This document shows positions 32,886 to 33,035 of a stretch of 33,035 nt of DNA, in pieces (within the stretch, counting starts at the first letter, position 1; each line of letters opens with the position of its first letter). The notes under the pieces are model-generated. The model did no database searches. It had not been told where the DNA came from and saw only the letters and a list, made by a program, of their open reading frames with translations. A program made the position numbers and the translations under genes. This DNA is from Catenulispora sp. (GTDB lineage: Bacteria > Actinomycetota > Actinomycetes > Streptomycetales > Catenulisporaceae): positions 1-33,035 of the forward strand of contig JABFWL010000225.1 of assembly GCA_013362315.1 (NCBI GenBank). Direction: 5' to 3'.

Positions 32886-32900
32886 CCTGTCCTTGACAGG
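32886..32900 (+). terminator. Hairpin after the module 3 operon
   Basis: CCTGTC-CTT-GACAGG is a perfect 6-bp stem with a 3-nt loop, 31 bases after the stop of the last operon gene. It lacks a U-tract. A second hairpin (CGGCCG-TTTT-CGGCCG, 32973-32988) lies downstream. No gene was recognised in 32856-33035. Confidence 0.45.
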
Positions 32901-32972
32901 GGAAGGAGGCACTGCCCGCTTCCGCTTCCGCTTTCGCGGCGAGCGACGCGGCGGACGCCGAGCCGGCGGACG

Positions 32973-32988
32973 CGGCCGTTTTCGGCCG
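32973..32988. terminator. Second hairpin near the window end
   Basis: CGGCCG (32973-32978) and CGGCCG (32983-32988) form a 6-bp GC-only stem with a TTTT loop. As a self-complementary stem it may terminate transcription in either direction, including a gene beyond the window. Function is not proven. Confidence 0.35.
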
Positions 32989-33035
32989 TGGTCCGCGGCC
33001 CGGTGTGCACGGTGCGGTTGGGGGGCGGAGCCGCC

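Noticed and set aside
32702..33010. Minus-strand open frame at the window end as a gene
   Set aside because: It overlaps the end of the permease gene, has no ribosome site or motif, and the region contains two hairpins more consistent with an operon end.
1..33035. tRNA, rRNA, riboswitch, CRISPR array, phage or plasmid origin
   Set aside because: Reading both strands gave no cloverleaf, rRNA-like segment, regular spacer repeats, integrase or replication gene. Only one dead IS5-type transposase was found.

Overview
High-GC DNA with actinomycete gene style: frequent ATGA start/stop overlaps, GGAG-type ribosome sites, an LLM-class (F420-type) oxidoreductase, an MmyB-type regulator, OmpR/HK pairs beside MacB-like ABC transporters, and many secreted beta-propellers. 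A filamentous actinobacterium (Streptomyces, Catenulispora or Actinospica-like) is the best guess. The genus is not determinable from the window. No tRNA, rRNA, CRISPR array or intact mobile element was seen.

Left part (1-12 kb), accessory and metabolic. A LacI-family tail (1-109) is followed by a large secreted PQQ-propeller/PLL-lectin fusion (143-3478, -). A VOC protein and an LLM oxidoreductase (3796-5165, -) diverge from a TetR regulator (5243-5902, +) across two tandem palindromes. A SnoaL-like protein and a carboxymuconolactone decarboxylase-like protein (6122-7011, -) diverge from an MmyB-type regulator (7095-7877, +). Then come a cupin (8142-8555, -), an IS5-type transposase remnant, a six-repeat PLL-type propeller (9020-9937, -) and a secreted virginiamycin-B-lyase-like propeller (10728-11900, +).

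Right part (12-33 kb), three envelope/efflux modules under two-component control. Module 1 (12054-16614) has a lipoprotein, MacB-like permease and ATPase on the minus strand, divergent from an OmpR regulator and histidine kinase. Module 3 (26858-32855) is its paralogue with mirrored layout: regulator and kinase on minus, and a two-repeat lipoprotein, peptidoglycan-binding adaptor, ATPase and permease on plus. Both lipoproteins carry a QCMRSHG...FPDPD motif, and both divergent promoters carry an 11-bp-period tandem repeat of GCGGTT-like half sites. Module 2 (16723-25611, all minus) runs regulator-kinase-MmpL, then a chimeric remnant (truncated regulator joined to a second copy of the mmpL promoter and 5' end). 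That remnant overlaps by ATGA the start of a membrane S15-hydrolase/ABC-ATPase fusion, which in turn overlaps its permease. A CCGTCA-N5-CCGTCA repeat occurs three times here and is the likely binding site of the module-2 regulator.

Between modules 2 and 3 (25751-26898) lies a patch of decayed genes: a truncated copper-monooxygenase-like gene, a frameshifted sigma factor and its small membrane partner. The strongest candidates for something not yet described are the paired QCMRSHG-lipoprotein/MacB/two-component modules and the hydrolase-ABC fusion that seems to have captured a duplicated mmpL promoter.
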